Source: an uncultured Pelagibacteraceae bacterium (GTDB taxonomy: Bacteria > Pseudomonadota > Alphaproteobacteria > Pelagibacterales > Pelagibacteraceae). Taken from it: a stretch of 64,000 bases of DNA. A model generated the notes under the pieces. That model did no database searches. It saw nothing but the letters and a program-made list of their open reading frames with translations, and was not told the DNA's origin. The position numbers and the translations under genes are program-made. The stretch covers positions 1 through 64,000 of the forward strand of contig CACJIB010000001.1 of assembly GCA_902593405.1 (NCBI GenBank), written 5' to 3'. Below, piece by piece: positions 35,497 to 49,409 of the stretch; position 1 is the stretch's first letter, and each line of letters begins with the position of its first letter.

Positions 35497-36435
35497 TTAT
35501 ATTTTTTCTTTAATAATTTTTGCTACTCTATTCGTTTCATCTAATTTTTGATAGTTCCAATTTTCAATTTCTTCACCTAAGTTTCTAGTAATATTTAATT
35601 CTCTGAATAAATTTCTAAAATTCTGAAATCTAATGTCTTTTCTTTTTGGTAAAATATTTGCGACATAAATTGGTTTTCCAGTTAAAGCAGCTTCAGATAT
35701 CATTGAGCTGGAGTCACATGTAACAATTATATTTTCTGAAATTGCTAGAGCTGAAAGATAGGCTTTTTTATCAACATTCATAATCACAGTGTGATTTTCT
35801 CCAAAAAACTCTTTTGCATAGTGTATGGTATTTAATGGCGTTCTCATTGAAGGTATCACCACAAGTTGAAAATCATGTTTTTTCAATAGTTTGTAAAAAA
35901 TTGAGAAGATATGCTTCATATTTTTTGTTGAGTAATCGTAATATTTTGTAGGACCACCCATTATCAAACACCAAACTTTTCTATTATCCTGTTTGATATA
36001 TGAATTTAAATAACTTCTATTTTCTTCAATTTCATTTTCTGTTAAATAGTGAATTGCACCTTTTGTTTTAATTACATTTGCACCACTTATCCCATCATGT
36101 TCGGGAGCAACAATAAAATCAAAATGATTAAAATCCACCTTTGGATCTTGAATATGAATATTTAAAACTTTTTTTTTTGAAATACTTTTTAAGTGGATTG
36201 AAGGAATAACACTTTTTCTTCCACATGAAATAATTACATCAAAATCAGACTCGTTTATTTTTTTATAAACGTTTTGTGATATTGGAGTTAATTTTGGAGG
36301 AACAATTTTCCAAAAATTATTTAGTTCAACCTTATGGTGTGTAAAATCCATATCTAAAGCTTTAGCCAAACCTTCTACCTGGCTTATCATGCCATGCATA
36401 CCTTGAGTTAATAAAATACCTTTTAATTTAGTCAT
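35497..36435 (-). CDS. ELM1/GtrOC1-type (DUF1022-like) putative glycosyltransferase
   Basis: LLTQGMHGMISQVEGLAKAL, IISCGRKSVIPSIHL, VWCLIMGGPTKYY, VTCDSSSMISEAALTGKPIYV. Confidence 0.8.
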   Translation of the reverse strand: MTKLKGILLTQGMHGMISQVEGLAKALDMDFTHHKVELNNFWKIVPPKLTPISQNVYKKINESDFDVIISCGRKSVIPSIHLKSISKKKVLNIHIQDPKVDFNHFDFIVAPEHDGISGANVIKTKGAIHYLTENEIEENRSYLNSYIKQDNRKVWCLIMGGPTKYYDYSTKNMKHIFSIFYKLLKKHDFQLVVIPSMRTPLNTIHYAKEFFGENHTVIMNVDKKAYLSALAISENIIVTCDSSSMISEAALTGKPIYVANILPKRKDIRFQNFRNLFRELNITRNLGEEIENWNYQKLDETNRVAKIIKEKI

Positions 36436-36456
36436 TAATCACTATATAGCTTTCAT

Positions 36457-37401
36457 ATGAGTCAAAATCCAACTAAACACACAAAAGTGTTAATAATTGG
36501 ATCAGGTCCAGCTGGATACACTGCAGCAGTTTATGCTGCTCGTGCAATGTTAAATCCTATTTTAGTTTATGGATCTGAGCCAGGAGGACAATTAACAACA
36601 ACAACTGATGTTGAAAATTATCCAGGATTTTCTGAAGTTATTCAGGGGCCATGGTTAATGGATCAAATGAAAGAACAAGCAAAAGCAGTTGGAACTGAAA
36701 TGATTGAAGACCATATTGGATCTGTAAATTTAAAATGTTCACCATTTGAAGCAATTGGTGATAGTGGTCAGAAATATACTGCTGATAGCATTATTATTTC
36801 TACTGGAGCTCAAGCAAGATGGTTAAATATAAAATCAGAACAGGAATTTAGAGGATTTGGAGTTTCTGCTTGTGCAACTTGTGACGGTTTCTTTTTTAAA
36901 AATAAAGAAGTTGCTGTGGTTGGAGGAGGTAATGCAGCGGTTGAAGAAGCAATGTTCCTTACAAAGTTTGCATCTAAAGTAAAATTAATCCATAGAAGAG
37001 ATAGTTTAAGAGCTGAAAAAATGCTTCAAAAAAAATTAATGGAAAATAAAAAAATAGAAATAATTTGGGACTCTGTAGTTGAAGATGTGTTAGGTGATAA
37101 AGATCCTAAAAATGTTAAAGGAATAAAGATTAAAAATGTTAAAACAAATAAAATTCAAGAATTGAAACTTGATGGCGTATTCATTGCTATTGGTCATGAT
37201 CCAGCTACTCAACTTTTTAAAGATCAATTAAAAATGGATAATGAGGGATATTTAATTACCAAACCTGACTCAACAGAAACAAATGTTCCTGGTGTTTATG
37301 CAGCTGGAGATGTAAAAGACAAAACATTTAGACAAGCTGTAACCGCTGCAGGTATGGGATGTATGGCAGCATTAGAAGCTGAAAAATTCCTATCTCACTA
37401 A
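36457..37401 (+). CDS. trxB: Thioredoxin-disulfide reductase
   Basis: IIGSGPAGYTAAVYAARA, ACATCDGFFFKNKEVAVVGGGNAAVEEA, GVYAAGDVKDKTFRQAVTAAG. Confidence 0.97.
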   Translation: MSQNPTKHTKVLIIGSGPAGYTAAVYAARAMLNPILVYGSEPGGQLTTTTDVENYPGFSEVIQGPWLMDQMKEQAKAVGTEMIEDHIGSVNLKCSPFEAIGDSGQKYTADSIIISTGAQARWLNIKSEQEFRGFGVSACATCDGFFFKNKEVAVVGGGNAAVEEAMFLTKFASKVKLIHRRDSLRAEKMLQKKLMENKKIEIIWDSVVEDVLGDKDPKNVKGIKIKNVKTNKIQELKLDGVFIAIGHDPATQLFKDQLKMDNEGYLITKPDSTETNVPGVYAAGDVKDKTFRQAVTAAGMGCMAALEAEKFLSH

Positions 37402-38042
37402 TTCAGCAATCTCATTTGATTCAAATATACTTTGATTAATATTTTCATTTGCCAACTTTACCATTGCTTTGGCGACTATTTCTGCCCTAATTGGTCTCAT
37501 TTTTCTTAAAGGTCCAACCAATATTGGAGTTAACAATTTAAATAATATTATACCAAATTTTTCACCTAATCTTTTTTCTTTTCTATTTCCCAATAAGAAA
37601 GATGGTCTCATGATCCCAATTTTATCAAAATTTTGATTTTTAATTTCTTGTTCAACTAATCCTTTGAATTTTAAATAATCACCTGAACTTTTTGGATCTG
37701 CATAACCAGATGAAACGAAAAAAAATGATTTAATTGAATTTGATTTAGCAATTTGGGCAATTTGTATAGGAATATTCAGTTCAATTCTTTCATATTCATT
37801 TCTATTAGGTGAATTTTTTCTTGTTGTACCAATACAAAAAAAACAGTCTTCACCTTTAATATCATTTCTATACTTTTCTAAATCATTAAAATCAGTTTCA
37901 ATAATTTCAATTTTTGGATTAATAAGTTCTATTTTTGAACGAACAAAAATCTTTATTTTTGAATAATTTGAATTCAGGGTAAGTTCATTAACAAGATGCC
38001 CGCCAACTAAACCTGACGAACCAAACACTAGGGCTGTTTTCA

Positions 38043-38043
<1 letters not shown>
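37390..38043 (-). CDS. NAD(P)-binding Rossmann protein, HTATIP2/YraR-like oxidoreductase
   Basis: MKTALVFGSSGLVGGHLVNEL; DCFFCIGTTRKNSPN; FFFVSSGYADPKS. Confidence 0.85.
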
Positions 38044-41434
<3,391 letters not shown>

Positions 41435-41453
<19 letters not shown>

Positions 41454-42187
41454 TTATTACTGGAGGAGCAACCCGAATGGGTGCTGCAATAGCAAGGCAT
41501 TTATCTGGTGCAAATAAGGAAATCTTAATTCATTATAACAAATCAAGATTAAAAGCGGAAAAATTAAAAAAAGAATTATCTAAGAAAGGAACAAAAGTTT
41601 ACATAGTCAAAGGTGATTTAAGCAAAGAAACTGATATAAAAAAAATAATTAAATTTGCAAAATCAAAACTAAAATTTTTTGATTGTCTTATTAATAATGC
41701 CTCTCTATTTGAAAATGATAAATTAGAAAATTTTTCATTAGATAGTTGGAGCAAACATTTAAGGACTAATTTAAGAGCACCTGCACTATTAACAAAAGAA
41801 TTTGCTAAAAATGTTAAAGGCAAAAATAATAATATTATAAATATTATTGATCAAAGAGTCTTCAAATTAACTCCTTACTTTTTTTCATACACTCTAAGCA
41901 AAACTGGTTTGTATACTTTAACAAAAACTAGCGCTATGAGTTTAGCTCCTAATATAAGAGTCAATGCAATTGCTCCTGGACCCACTATAAAAAATCAAAG
42001 ACAATCTGAAAAACATTTCAAAAAGCAATATTTAGCAACACCTCTAAAAAGACAAGTTGATGTGGAACAAATATGTAATGCTGTTGACTTTTTTATTAAA
42101 AATATATCTATTACTGGTCAAGTTTTAGCTATTGATAGTGGTCAAAATCTTAACTGGCAAACACCAGATGTAATGGGTAAAGAATGA
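41435..42187 (+). CDS. SDR oxidoreductase, pteridine-reductase/FolM-like
   Basis: [15 protein letters not shown] (TGxxxRxG), [23 protein letters not shown]; abuts folB. Confidence 0.8.
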
Positions 42188-42609
42188 AAAAAAATAATTT
42201 AAAAATTGTCAAAATAGATAAAAATAAAAGCCTATTTAATTATGAGAAAAAAATCCTAATTAATGAATTAATCTTAGATTTAAAACTTGGTTATTACGAT
42301 TTTGAAAAAGAAAAATCACAGAAAGTTAAATTTAGTCTTGAAATAGACTATGAAGATAAAAAACCTTCAAGTGATAAAGACATAAAATCCATTGTTAATT
42401 ATGGAACTATAGTCAAATTAATTACAAAACTTGTAAAAAAGAAACATTACAATTTCTTAGAAACTTTAGCAGAAGCTGTTTTTGACGAACTATTTAAAGA
42501 CAAAAGGATTGCTAAAATAATGTTAAAAATTGAAAAATTAGAAATCTTAAAACAGTGTTCATCTGTTGGTATTCAAATTACCAAAAAGAGAAGCCATGAT
42601 AAGCTCTGA
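42184..42609 (+). CDS. folB: Dihydroneopterin aldolase FolB-like
   Basis: [53 protein letters not shown]. Confidence 0.82.
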   Translation: MKKNNLKIVKIDKNKSLFNYEKKILINELILDLKLGYYDFEKEKSQKVKFSLEIDYEDKKPSSDKDIKSIVNYGTIVKLITKLVKKKHYNFLETLAEAVFDELFKDKRIAKIMLKIEKLEILKQCSSVGIQITKKRSHDKL

Positions 42610-44431
42610 AATAGGAAAAGAAGTAATTAAAAAAGAACTACCTCTAGTACCAAAACTTCCAGGCGTATACAGGATGCTTAATGAAAAGAATGAAATTCTT
42701 TATGTAGGTAAAGCCAAAAATTTACCTAATAGATTAAAGAGTTATGTTGCAGAAAAAAATCATATAATTAGAACTGAACGAATGTTGTCTCAAACAAGAA
42801 AATTAGAGATAACAACGACATCTAATGAAAGTGAAGCATTACTTCTAGAAGCAAATTTAATCAAAAAGCATAAGCCAAAATTTAATATCCTATTACGTGA
42901 TGATAAGTCATTTCCATTTATATTTATTGGTAATAAAGATAAATGGCCTCAAATAAAAAGACATAGAGGAAAGAAAACAAAAGAAGGTTTTTACTTTGGA
43001 CCTTTTGCTTCTGCTGGTTCTGCTAATTGGACAATCAAAATGATCCAAAAGATTTTTCATTTAAGAGTTTGTGATGATACCGTCTTCAAGAACAGAGAAA
43101 GGCCGTGTATCTTATATCAAATAAAAAGATGTTCTGGACCTTGTGTAGGGTATGTAAAAAAAGAGGAATACAATCAAACAGTAGAAGATGCTATTGAATT
43201 TGTTTCAGGCAAATCTAGGAAAATTCAAAAAAGTCTTTCTAACCAAATGGAAAAAGCAAGTGATGATCTTGATTTTGAAAAAGCTGTAATTTTAAGAGAT
43301 AGAATTAAAGCGTTAAACATAATTCAATCTTCACAGAGAATTAATGAAGCAAATTTAGTTGAGGCAGATGTTATTGCTGGGTATAAAGAGTCTGGAAAAA
43401 CTTGTATTCAAGTGTTTTTTTATAGATCAAAACAAAATTGGGGTAATCAAGCTTTTTTTCCAAAACATGATCCAGATGAAAAATTTAGTGAAATCCTAAA
43501 TTCATTTGTCTCTCAATTTTATGAAAATAAAAGTGTTCCTTCATCGGTTATTCTTTCAGAAGAAATAAAAGAAAAAACATTAATTGAAAAAACGCTAACA
43601 CAAAAAGAAGGTAAACAGATAAATATTTCAGTTGCAAAAAAAGGATCAAAACTCAAGGTTATTAATCAAGCAATAAAAAATGCAAAAGATAGTCTTAATA
43701 GAAAACTTTATGAAAGTCAGAATAATAAAGAATTGTTCGATGCAGTAGCTCAAAAATTTAATTTAGAAAACAATATAAATTTAATTGAGGTTTACGATAA
43801 TAGTCATATTCAAGGCACAAATAGTGTTGGCGCTTTAATAGCCTACGGTGATGAGGGATTTATTAAAAAAAGATATAGAAAATTTAATATTAAACACAAA
43901 AAAAATGAGCAAGATGACTATGGAATGATGAGAGAAGTGTTGAATAGAAGGTTTAAAAGAGCAGTTCAAGAAAAAGATAACTACCTTGCTTTTCCTGATT
44001 TAGTGCTTGTAGATGGAGGAAAAGGTCAATATTCAGTGGCTAGAGAGAGCCTTAATGAATTAGGACTTCACGACATTCCAATTATTGCAATAGCAAAAGG
44101 TAAATTTAGAAATAGTGGAAACGAAACTTTTTTTCACAATGGCAAAGAATATAAATTCACTAGAAATGACCCTACCCTATTTTTTCTTCAAAGAATAAGA
44201 GATGAATCACATAGATTTGCCATAAGTGCTCACAGAGCAAAGAGAAAAAGAGGTATAAGCAAATCTCTATTAGATCAAATAGAGGGTATTGGAGCTATTA
44301 GAAAAAGAGCTTTATTGAACCATTTTGGATCTGCAAGATCGGTAGAGTCTGCTAGCTTAGATGAAATAAAATCTGTAGAAGGTGTTGAAGAAAAAGTAGC
44401 AAAAAAGATATATAACTTTTTTCACGAATAA
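42596..44431 (+). CDS. uvrC: Excinuclease ABC subunit C (ORF track starts 42566; start chosen at MISSEIGK)
   Basis: [47 protein letters not shown]; HhH C-terminus. Confidence 0.97.
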   Translation: MISSEIGKEVIKKELPLVPKLPGVYRMLNEKNEILYVGKAKNLPNRLKSYVAEKNHIIRTERMLSQTRKLEITTTSNESEALLLEANLIKKHKPKFNILLRDDKSFPFIFIGNKDKWPQIKRHRGKKTKEGFYFGPFASAGSANWTIKMIQKIFHLRVCDDTVFKNRERPCILYQIKRCSGPCVGYVKKEEYNQTVEDAIEFVSGKSRKIQKSLSNQMEKASDDLDFEKAVILRDRIKALNIIQSSQRINEANLVEADVIAGYKESGKTCIQVFFYRSKQNWGNQAFFPKHDPDEKFSEILNSFVSQFYENKSVPSSVILSEEIKEKTLIEKTLTQKEGKQINISVAKKGSKLKVINQAIKNAKDSLNRKLYESQNNKELFDAVAQKFNLENNINLIEVYDNSHIQGTNSVGALIAYGDEGFIKKRYRKFNIKHKKNEQDDYGMMREVLNRRFKRAVQEKDNYLAFPDLVLVDGGKGQYSVARESLNELGLHDIPIIAIAKGKFRNSGNETFFHNGKEYKFTRNDPTLFFLQRIRDESHRFAISAHRAKRKRGISKSLLDQIEGIGAIRKRALLNHFGSARSVESASLDEIKSVEGVEEKVAKKIYNFFHE

Positions 44432-44433
44432 TT

Positions 44434-45018
44434 ATGCTAAAAAAAATTCCAAACATATTAACAATAGGAAGAATAATAATTGTTCCTTTTTTTGTTTTAG
44501 CTTTTTATCTTCCAGGATTTTATGGTGATCTAACTGCTTTAATATTATTTATTATTGCATCATTTACAGACTTCTTAGATGGTATGCTGGCTAGAATGTT
44601 TGGAGTAGAGTCAAAACTGGGAGAATTATTAGATCCCATAGCTGATAAGATCATTGTTGCTACAGCATTAATACTTCTGGTTATGGATGGAACAATCAGA
44701 AATTATGAGGTAATTGCAGCAATAATAATTCTTACAAGAGAAATTTTAATTTCAGGTTTAAGAGAGTTTTTAGCAAAGGGAAAAATAAAACTTCCTGTTT
44801 CAAATCTTGCTAAGCTTAAAACAGTATTACAGATGGTATCAATTGCTCTTTTATTGTCTGGAGATACTGGAAATAAAATAATTAATTTCCAAGATTATAA
44901 TGCTCAAACTATAGGTATAATTCTTTTGTGGTTATCAGCTGCTTTAACACTTTTTACTGCATATGATTATATGCGAAAAGGTATTGATCACGCTATGTCT
45001 GAAGACAGTAAAGACTAG
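44434..45018 (+). CDS. pgsA: CDP-diacylglycerol--glycerol-3-phosphate 3-phosphatidyltransferase
   Basis: CDP-alcohol phosphatidyltransferase motif DFLDGMLARMFGVESKLGELLDPIADK. Confidence 0.94.
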   Translation: MLKKIPNILTIGRIIIVPFFVLAFYLPGFYGDLTALILFIIASFTDFLDGMLARMFGVESKLGELLDPIADKIIVATALILLVMDGTIRNYEVIAAIIILTREILISGLREFLAKGKIKLPVSNLAKLKTVLQMVSIALLLSGDTGNKIINFQDYNAQTIGIILLWLSAALTLFTAYDYMRKGIDHAMSEDSKD

Positions 45019-45896
45019 GCTGCTTTTTTCTTCCTAACTAATGCCTGATAACTTTCATTTAAATCAATAATAGTATCACAAACTTTAAACTGATTTTCAG
45101 CGATACAAGAAACTGGTGTTACCTCTGCTGCTGTTCCTGTTAAAAAACATCCAACAAAATTTGGTAATTCGGTTGGACTAATTTTTCTTTCATGTACTTT
45201 TATATTTTTTGATTTTGCAATTCCAATTACAGTTCTTCTTGTAATACCATCTAAAAAAGAATCTGGTATTGGAGTGTGAATTTCTCCATTTTTATCTTTG
45301 AAAAAAATATTTGCTCCAGTTGCTTCAGCAACATTCCCTTCGTGATCAAGCATTAAAGAGTCTGTATATCCTTGCTTTTCTGCCTCATGTTTTGATAGAG
45401 TACAAATCATATAAAGACCTGATGCCTTTGTATCCCAAGGAATTGTATTAGGTGCGGGCCTTCTCCAATTTGAAATATTTAACCTTATTCCCTCTACTTT
45501 TAGTTTAGGATCAAAATATGATCCCCATTCCCATGTTGCAATCGCAACATGTATTTTTGTTTGTTGCGCAGAAATAGCCATCATCTCACTACCCCTCCAA
45601 GCAACAGGTCTTACATAACCGTTTTCTACTTTTTGAGTTGCTATAATTTTATTTGATGCATTATTGATTTCTTCTTCTGTATATGGAATTTCAAAACCCA
45701 TTCTTCTTGCAGAGTGAAAAAATCTAGCTGTGTGCTCTTCTAATTTGAAAATTGAACCATCATAAACTCTCTCACCCTCAAATACACAACTAGCGTAGTG
45801 CATGCCATGGCTTAAAACATGTAGTTTGACGTCAGCCCAATCAACTAATTCGTTGTTGTACCATATTTTTCCAGATCGCTTGTCGTAAGGTATCAT
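45015..45896 (-). CDS. ilvE: Branched-chain amino acid aminotransferase
   Basis: GKIWYNNELVDWADVKLHVLSHGMHYASCVFEGERVY; ATGANIFFKDKNGEIHTP; FLTGTAAEVTPV. Confidence 0.94.
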   Translation of the reverse strand: MIPYDKRSGKIWYNNELVDWADVKLHVLSHGMHYASCVFEGERVYDGSIFKLEEHTARFFHSARRMGFEIPYTEEEINNASNKIIATQKVENGYVRPVAWRGSEMMAISAQQTKIHVAIATWEWGSYFDPKLKVEGIRLNISNWRRPAPNTIPWDTKASGLYMICTLSKHEAEKQGYTDSLMLDHEGNVAEATGANIFFKDKNGEIHTPIPDSFLDGITRRTVIGIAKSKNIKVHERKISPTELPNFVGCFLTGTAAEVTPVSCIAENQFKVCDTIIDLNESYQALVRKKKAA

Positions 45897-45969
45897 GTGT
45901 GAAAATTTTTTTAATTTATAAATGAAAAATATCTTTGTATCTTTAATATGTCAATATAACTTACCTATT

Positions 45970-46407
45970 ATGAAAGAACTTTTATATTTAAAAGATGACC
46001 AGCTTAAAGACCTAATTGAAAAACTATTCGTAAGCTATAGAGAAACTTTTTCTGACTCTAAAAAAATATTAGATAGATATTCAATTGGTTTAGCGCACCA
46101 TAAAGTAATTCATTTACTGTCAATGTATGAAGGGATCTCAATTTCTGAGCTGCTTAAGAGATTAAAAGTCACAAAACAAAGCTTAAATCGTGTTCTCAAA
46201 GATTTGATTGCACTTGAAATCGTCATTTTTAAAAAAGATGACCAAGATACTAGGGTAAAGCATGTTTTTCTTAATGATAAAGGTAAAAAAATTTTTAATG
46301 AAATTTTCAATTTACAAAAAAAGAGAATTTATAATGCTTTGCTAAATTCAAGTTCTGAAGAAGTTATAAATTTTGATAATGTACTAAGTAAAATAATTAA
46401 TGGATAA
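45970..46407 (+). CDS. MarR-family transcriptional regulator (PetP-like context); ORF track starts 45922
   Basis: wHTH: HKVIHLLSMYEGISISELLKRLKVTKQSLNRVLKDLIALEIVIFKKDDQDTRVKHVFLNDKG. Confidence 0.85.
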   Translation: MKELLYLKDDQLKDLIEKLFVSYRETFSDSKKILDRYSIGLAHHKVIHLLSMYEGISISELLKRLKVTKQSLNRVLKDLIALEIVIFKKDDQDTRVKHVFLNDKGKKIFNEIFNLQKKRIYNALLNSSSEEVINFDNVLSKIING

Positions 46408-47077
46408 GTTTATTGCGCATATACTAGTAGTTGATGATGATGATGGAATTAGATCTCTCGTAAAAAAGTATTTAAATGAAAATAAATTCCTAGTCACTAC
46501 TGCAGAAAGTGCAGAAAATGCTTTGGAGAAAATAAAAATAATAAAGTTTGATTTAATAGTTTTAGATATCATGATGCCAGGTAAAAGTGGGCTTGAATTT
46601 TTAAAAGAAAATAAAAAAAAATTAGATACGCCAGTTATACTTCTGACAGCTAAAGGGGAAGCAAGTGAAAGGGTTGAGGGGTTAGAAATTGGTGCTGATG
46701 ATTATTTGCCGAAACCATTTGAACCAAAAGAATTAATTTTAAGAATACAAAACATATTAAATAAAACAATTAAAACAGATCAGAAAAGAGTTATAGAATT
46801 TGCAAATGTGAAAATTGATTTGAATAAACTTTTAATATTTAAAAGTGATAAAGAATTTAAGATTAATGCAACCGAAAAAACAATTTTAGAAAAAATGATT
46901 AATAACCCAGGCAAAACATTTTCTAGAGAAGATATTGGCCAATTAATTAATCTAGATAAAGAAAGATCAATAGATGTTATTATTACTCGGCTTAGAAAAA
47001 AAATTGAAATTGATCCAAAAAATCCAAAATTTTTACAGACAATAAGAGGTGCAGGATATGTTCTCTGGATTGAGTAA
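46400..47077 (+). CDS. OmpR/PetR-type response regulator
   Basis: HILVVDDDDGIRSLVKKYL, LIVLDIMMPGKSGLEF, GADDYLPKPFEPKEL; winged-helix effector RSIDVIITRLRKKIE. Confidence 0.93.
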   Translation: MDKFIAHILVVDDDDGIRSLVKKYLNENKFLVTTAESAENALEKIKIIKFDLIVLDIMMPGKSGLEFLKENKKKLDTPVILLTAKGEASERVEGLEIGADDYLPKPFEPKELILRIQNILNKTIKTDQKRVIEFANVKIDLNKLLIFKSDKEFKINATEKTILEKMINNPGKTFSREDIGQLINLDKERSIDVIITRLRKKIEIDPKNPKFLQTIRGAGYVLWIE

Positions 47078-48377
47078 TTACTTAAAAAAAATATTACCAA
47101 AAAGATTATTTTATAGAGCGCTTCTCATAGTTGCTATTCCTGTTTTGGTTTTGCAACTAGTAATTACAATTGTTTTTTTTGATAGCCTTTGGATCAAAAC
47201 AAACAAAGGCATGACAAGAACCTTGGTAAATGAAATTAGTACATTTATTGAAGCCTATGGAAGCGAGCAAGAAAATAAACAAGAGTTGGTAGATCTTTTT
47301 TCCATATTTTTAGATTTAAATATTGAGTTTACCAATAACGAAAAATTACAAAATACAGATACTGAAAGATGGTTTAGCCCTATAGATAGAACTTTAAGAA
47401 GAGAACTAAAATCTAAATTTGGATTAGATGAATACTGGTTTGATACAACAAGTTATAAAGAATTAATTGATTTAAGAATTAAATACGAAGATGGTTATTT
47501 TAAATTTTTAGTGCCTAAAGATAGAGTTGCAAGTTCTTCAGCAAGAATATTTGCACTTTGGATCACAGTACCTGCAATTATAATGGTGATTATTTCTCTA
47601 ATATTTTTAAAAAATCAAACTAGACCAATCACTAACCTAGCTCGTGCGGCTGAAAGGTTTGGTAAAGGAGAAAATATTGAAGAGTTCAAACCTTCTGGAG
47701 CTCTTGAAATAAGACAAGCAGGACATGAATTTGATAAAATGAGAAAGAGAATTGAAAGACACATAAATCAAAGAACAGAAATGTTATCTGGAATAAGTCA
47801 TGATTTAAGAACACCCTTAACAAGGATGAAACTACAATTAGCTTTTATAAAAGATAAAGAAACTGTTAATAAATTGACTGAAGACATCAATGAAATGGAG
47901 AAAATGCTAAATGAATATTTACAATTCACCAGCTCATCATATGTTGAAAAAGATGAAATGTTTAATCTATCTGAATTAATTTCAGAAGTTATTGAAAAAT
48001 ATAATAATGAAAATATTTCACAAAACTTGACACCAAGAATTTACTTTAATGGCAGGAAAAATTTAATTAATAGATGTGTAAATAATTTAATTGATAATGC
48101 ACTGAAATATGCAAATAAAGTTGAAATTAGCTTAAATAAAAAAAATACAAACTTATTCATTATTATTGATGATGATGGTCCTGGAATACCAAAAAATGAG
48201 TATGAGAATGTATTTAAACCTTTCTATAAAATAGATAAGGGTCGGGCAGAATCTAAATCAAGTGTTGGTCTTGGCTTATCAATTTCATCAGACATTATCA
48301 AGTCTCATGGAGGAAATATAATGTTAGAAAAATCAAAAATGGATGGTTTAAGAGTTAAGATTTTCTTGCCTGTTTAA
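47049..48377 (+). CDS. EnvZ-type sensor histidine kinase
   Basis: Two TM segments, HAMP (RPITNLARAAERFGKG), H-box GISHDLRTPLTRMK, N-box NRCVNNLIDNALKYA, G-box SSVGLGLSI. Confidence 0.94.
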   Translation: MQDMFSGLSNYLKKILPKRLFYRALLIVAIPVLVLQLVITIVFFDSLWIKTNKGMTRTLVNEISTFIEAYGSEQENKQELVDLFSIFLDLNIEFTNNEKLQNTDTERWFSPIDRTLRRELKSKFGLDEYWFDTTSYKELIDLRIKYEDGYFKFLVPKDRVASSSARIFALWITVPAIIMVIISLIFLKNQTRPITNLARAAERFGKGENIEEFKPSGALEIRQAGHEFDKMRKRIERHINQRTEMLSGISHDLRTPLTRMKLQLAFIKDKETVNKLTEDINEMEKMLNEYLQFTSSSYVEKDEMFNLSELISEVIEKYNNENISQNLTPRIYFNGRKNLINRCVNNLIDNALKYANKVEISLNKKNTNLFIIIDDDGPGIPKNEYENVFKPFYKIDKGRAESKSSVGLGLSISSDIIKSHGGNIMLEKSKMDGLRVKIFLPV

Positions 48378-48606
48378 CTTTTTTACTTTTTTTTTTCTTA
48401 AGTTTATTTATCATATTTTCAAGATTCTCTACACGTTTTGAGAGTACTTCAAACTCATCTTTGCTTGTAAGTTTCATTTTAAACACAAACTCATCTCTTT
48501 TAGATTTTAAAATATTAAATAATTCAGTCGTTAAGTCTTTTGAAGATACTAGTCCCTGCTCTATTAATTTAGCAAACTTATCAATTATAAATTTAGAATT
48601 TTTCAT
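48355..48606 (-). CDS. UbiK/BMFP-domain accessory protein (small coiled-coil)
   Basis: SKFIIDKFAKLIEQG...EFVFKMKLTSKDEFEVLSKRVENLENMINKLKKK; ORF track extends to 48621. Confidence 0.75.
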   Translation of the reverse strand: MKNSKFIIDKFAKLIEQGLVSSKDLTTELFNILKSKRDEFVFKMKLTSKDEFEVLSKRVENLENMINKLKKKKSKKVKQARKS

Positions 48607-48638
48607 ATTTAAGATATACAATATAAGTATTATTAAAA

Positions 48639-49409
48639 ATGTTCATTAATAATTTTGACCCAGTAGCCTTAGAAATATTTTCTTTAGAAATCAGGTGGTA
48701 TTCTTTAGCTTATATATTTGGAATTATATTAGGCTGGATTCTTGCTAAAAAATTATTTATCCAAGACATAGAAGTTAAAAATAAATTTGATGATTATTTA
48801 ACTTATTTAATCATAGGTATAATTTTAGGGGGAAGACTTGGTTATATTTTTATTTACAATTTTAGTTTTTATATAAATAATCCATTAGATATATTTAAAA
48901 TTTGGCAAGGAGGAATGTCCTTCCATGGTGGATTAATTGGAGTTATTTTCGCATCTATATTTTTTGCTAAAAAAAATAATCAAAACCCATTCTTATATTT
49001 GGATATTGTCGCTTTAGTAGCTCCAGTGGGGTTATTTTTTGGACGAATAGCAAACTTTATAAATTCAGAGTTATATGGAACTATAACTAGTGTACCCTGG
49101 GCAGTAACATTTGTTCAGATAGATAATCTTCCTAGGCATCCCTCGCAATTATATGAAGCACTATTAGAGGGTTTATTTTTATTTTTATTATTAATTTATT
49201 TTAAAAACAAATTTTCAAATAAACCTGGTGTAATTTCAGGATTATTTTTAATAATTTACTCAATCTTCAGATTTATTGTTGAATTTTATAGAGTTCCAGA
49301 CGAACAGCTAGGTTATATATTTTTAAACTTAACGATGGGGCAAGTAGTAAGTTTAATATTTATATTATCAGGGGTAATCTTATTTTATTTAAAATATGAA
49401 ACTCGCTAA
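48639..49409 (+). CDS. lgt: Prolipoprotein diacylglyceryl transferase
   Basis: IRWYSLAYIFGIILGW, GGRLGYIFIYN, GGMSFHGGLIGV, GRIANFINSELYG, HPSQLYEA. Confidence 0.96.
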   Translation: MFINNFDPVALEIFSLEIRWYSLAYIFGIILGWILAKKLFIQDIEVKNKFDDYLTYLIIGIILGGRLGYIFIYNFSFYINNPLDIFKIWQGGMSFHGGLIGVIFASIFFAKKNNQNPFLYLDIVALVAPVGLFFGRIANFINSELYGTITSVPWAVTFVQIDNLPRHPSQLYEALLEGLFLFLLLIYFKNKFSNKPGVISGLFLIIYSIFRFIVEFYRVPDEQLGYIFLNLTMGQVVSLIFILSGVILFYLKYETR

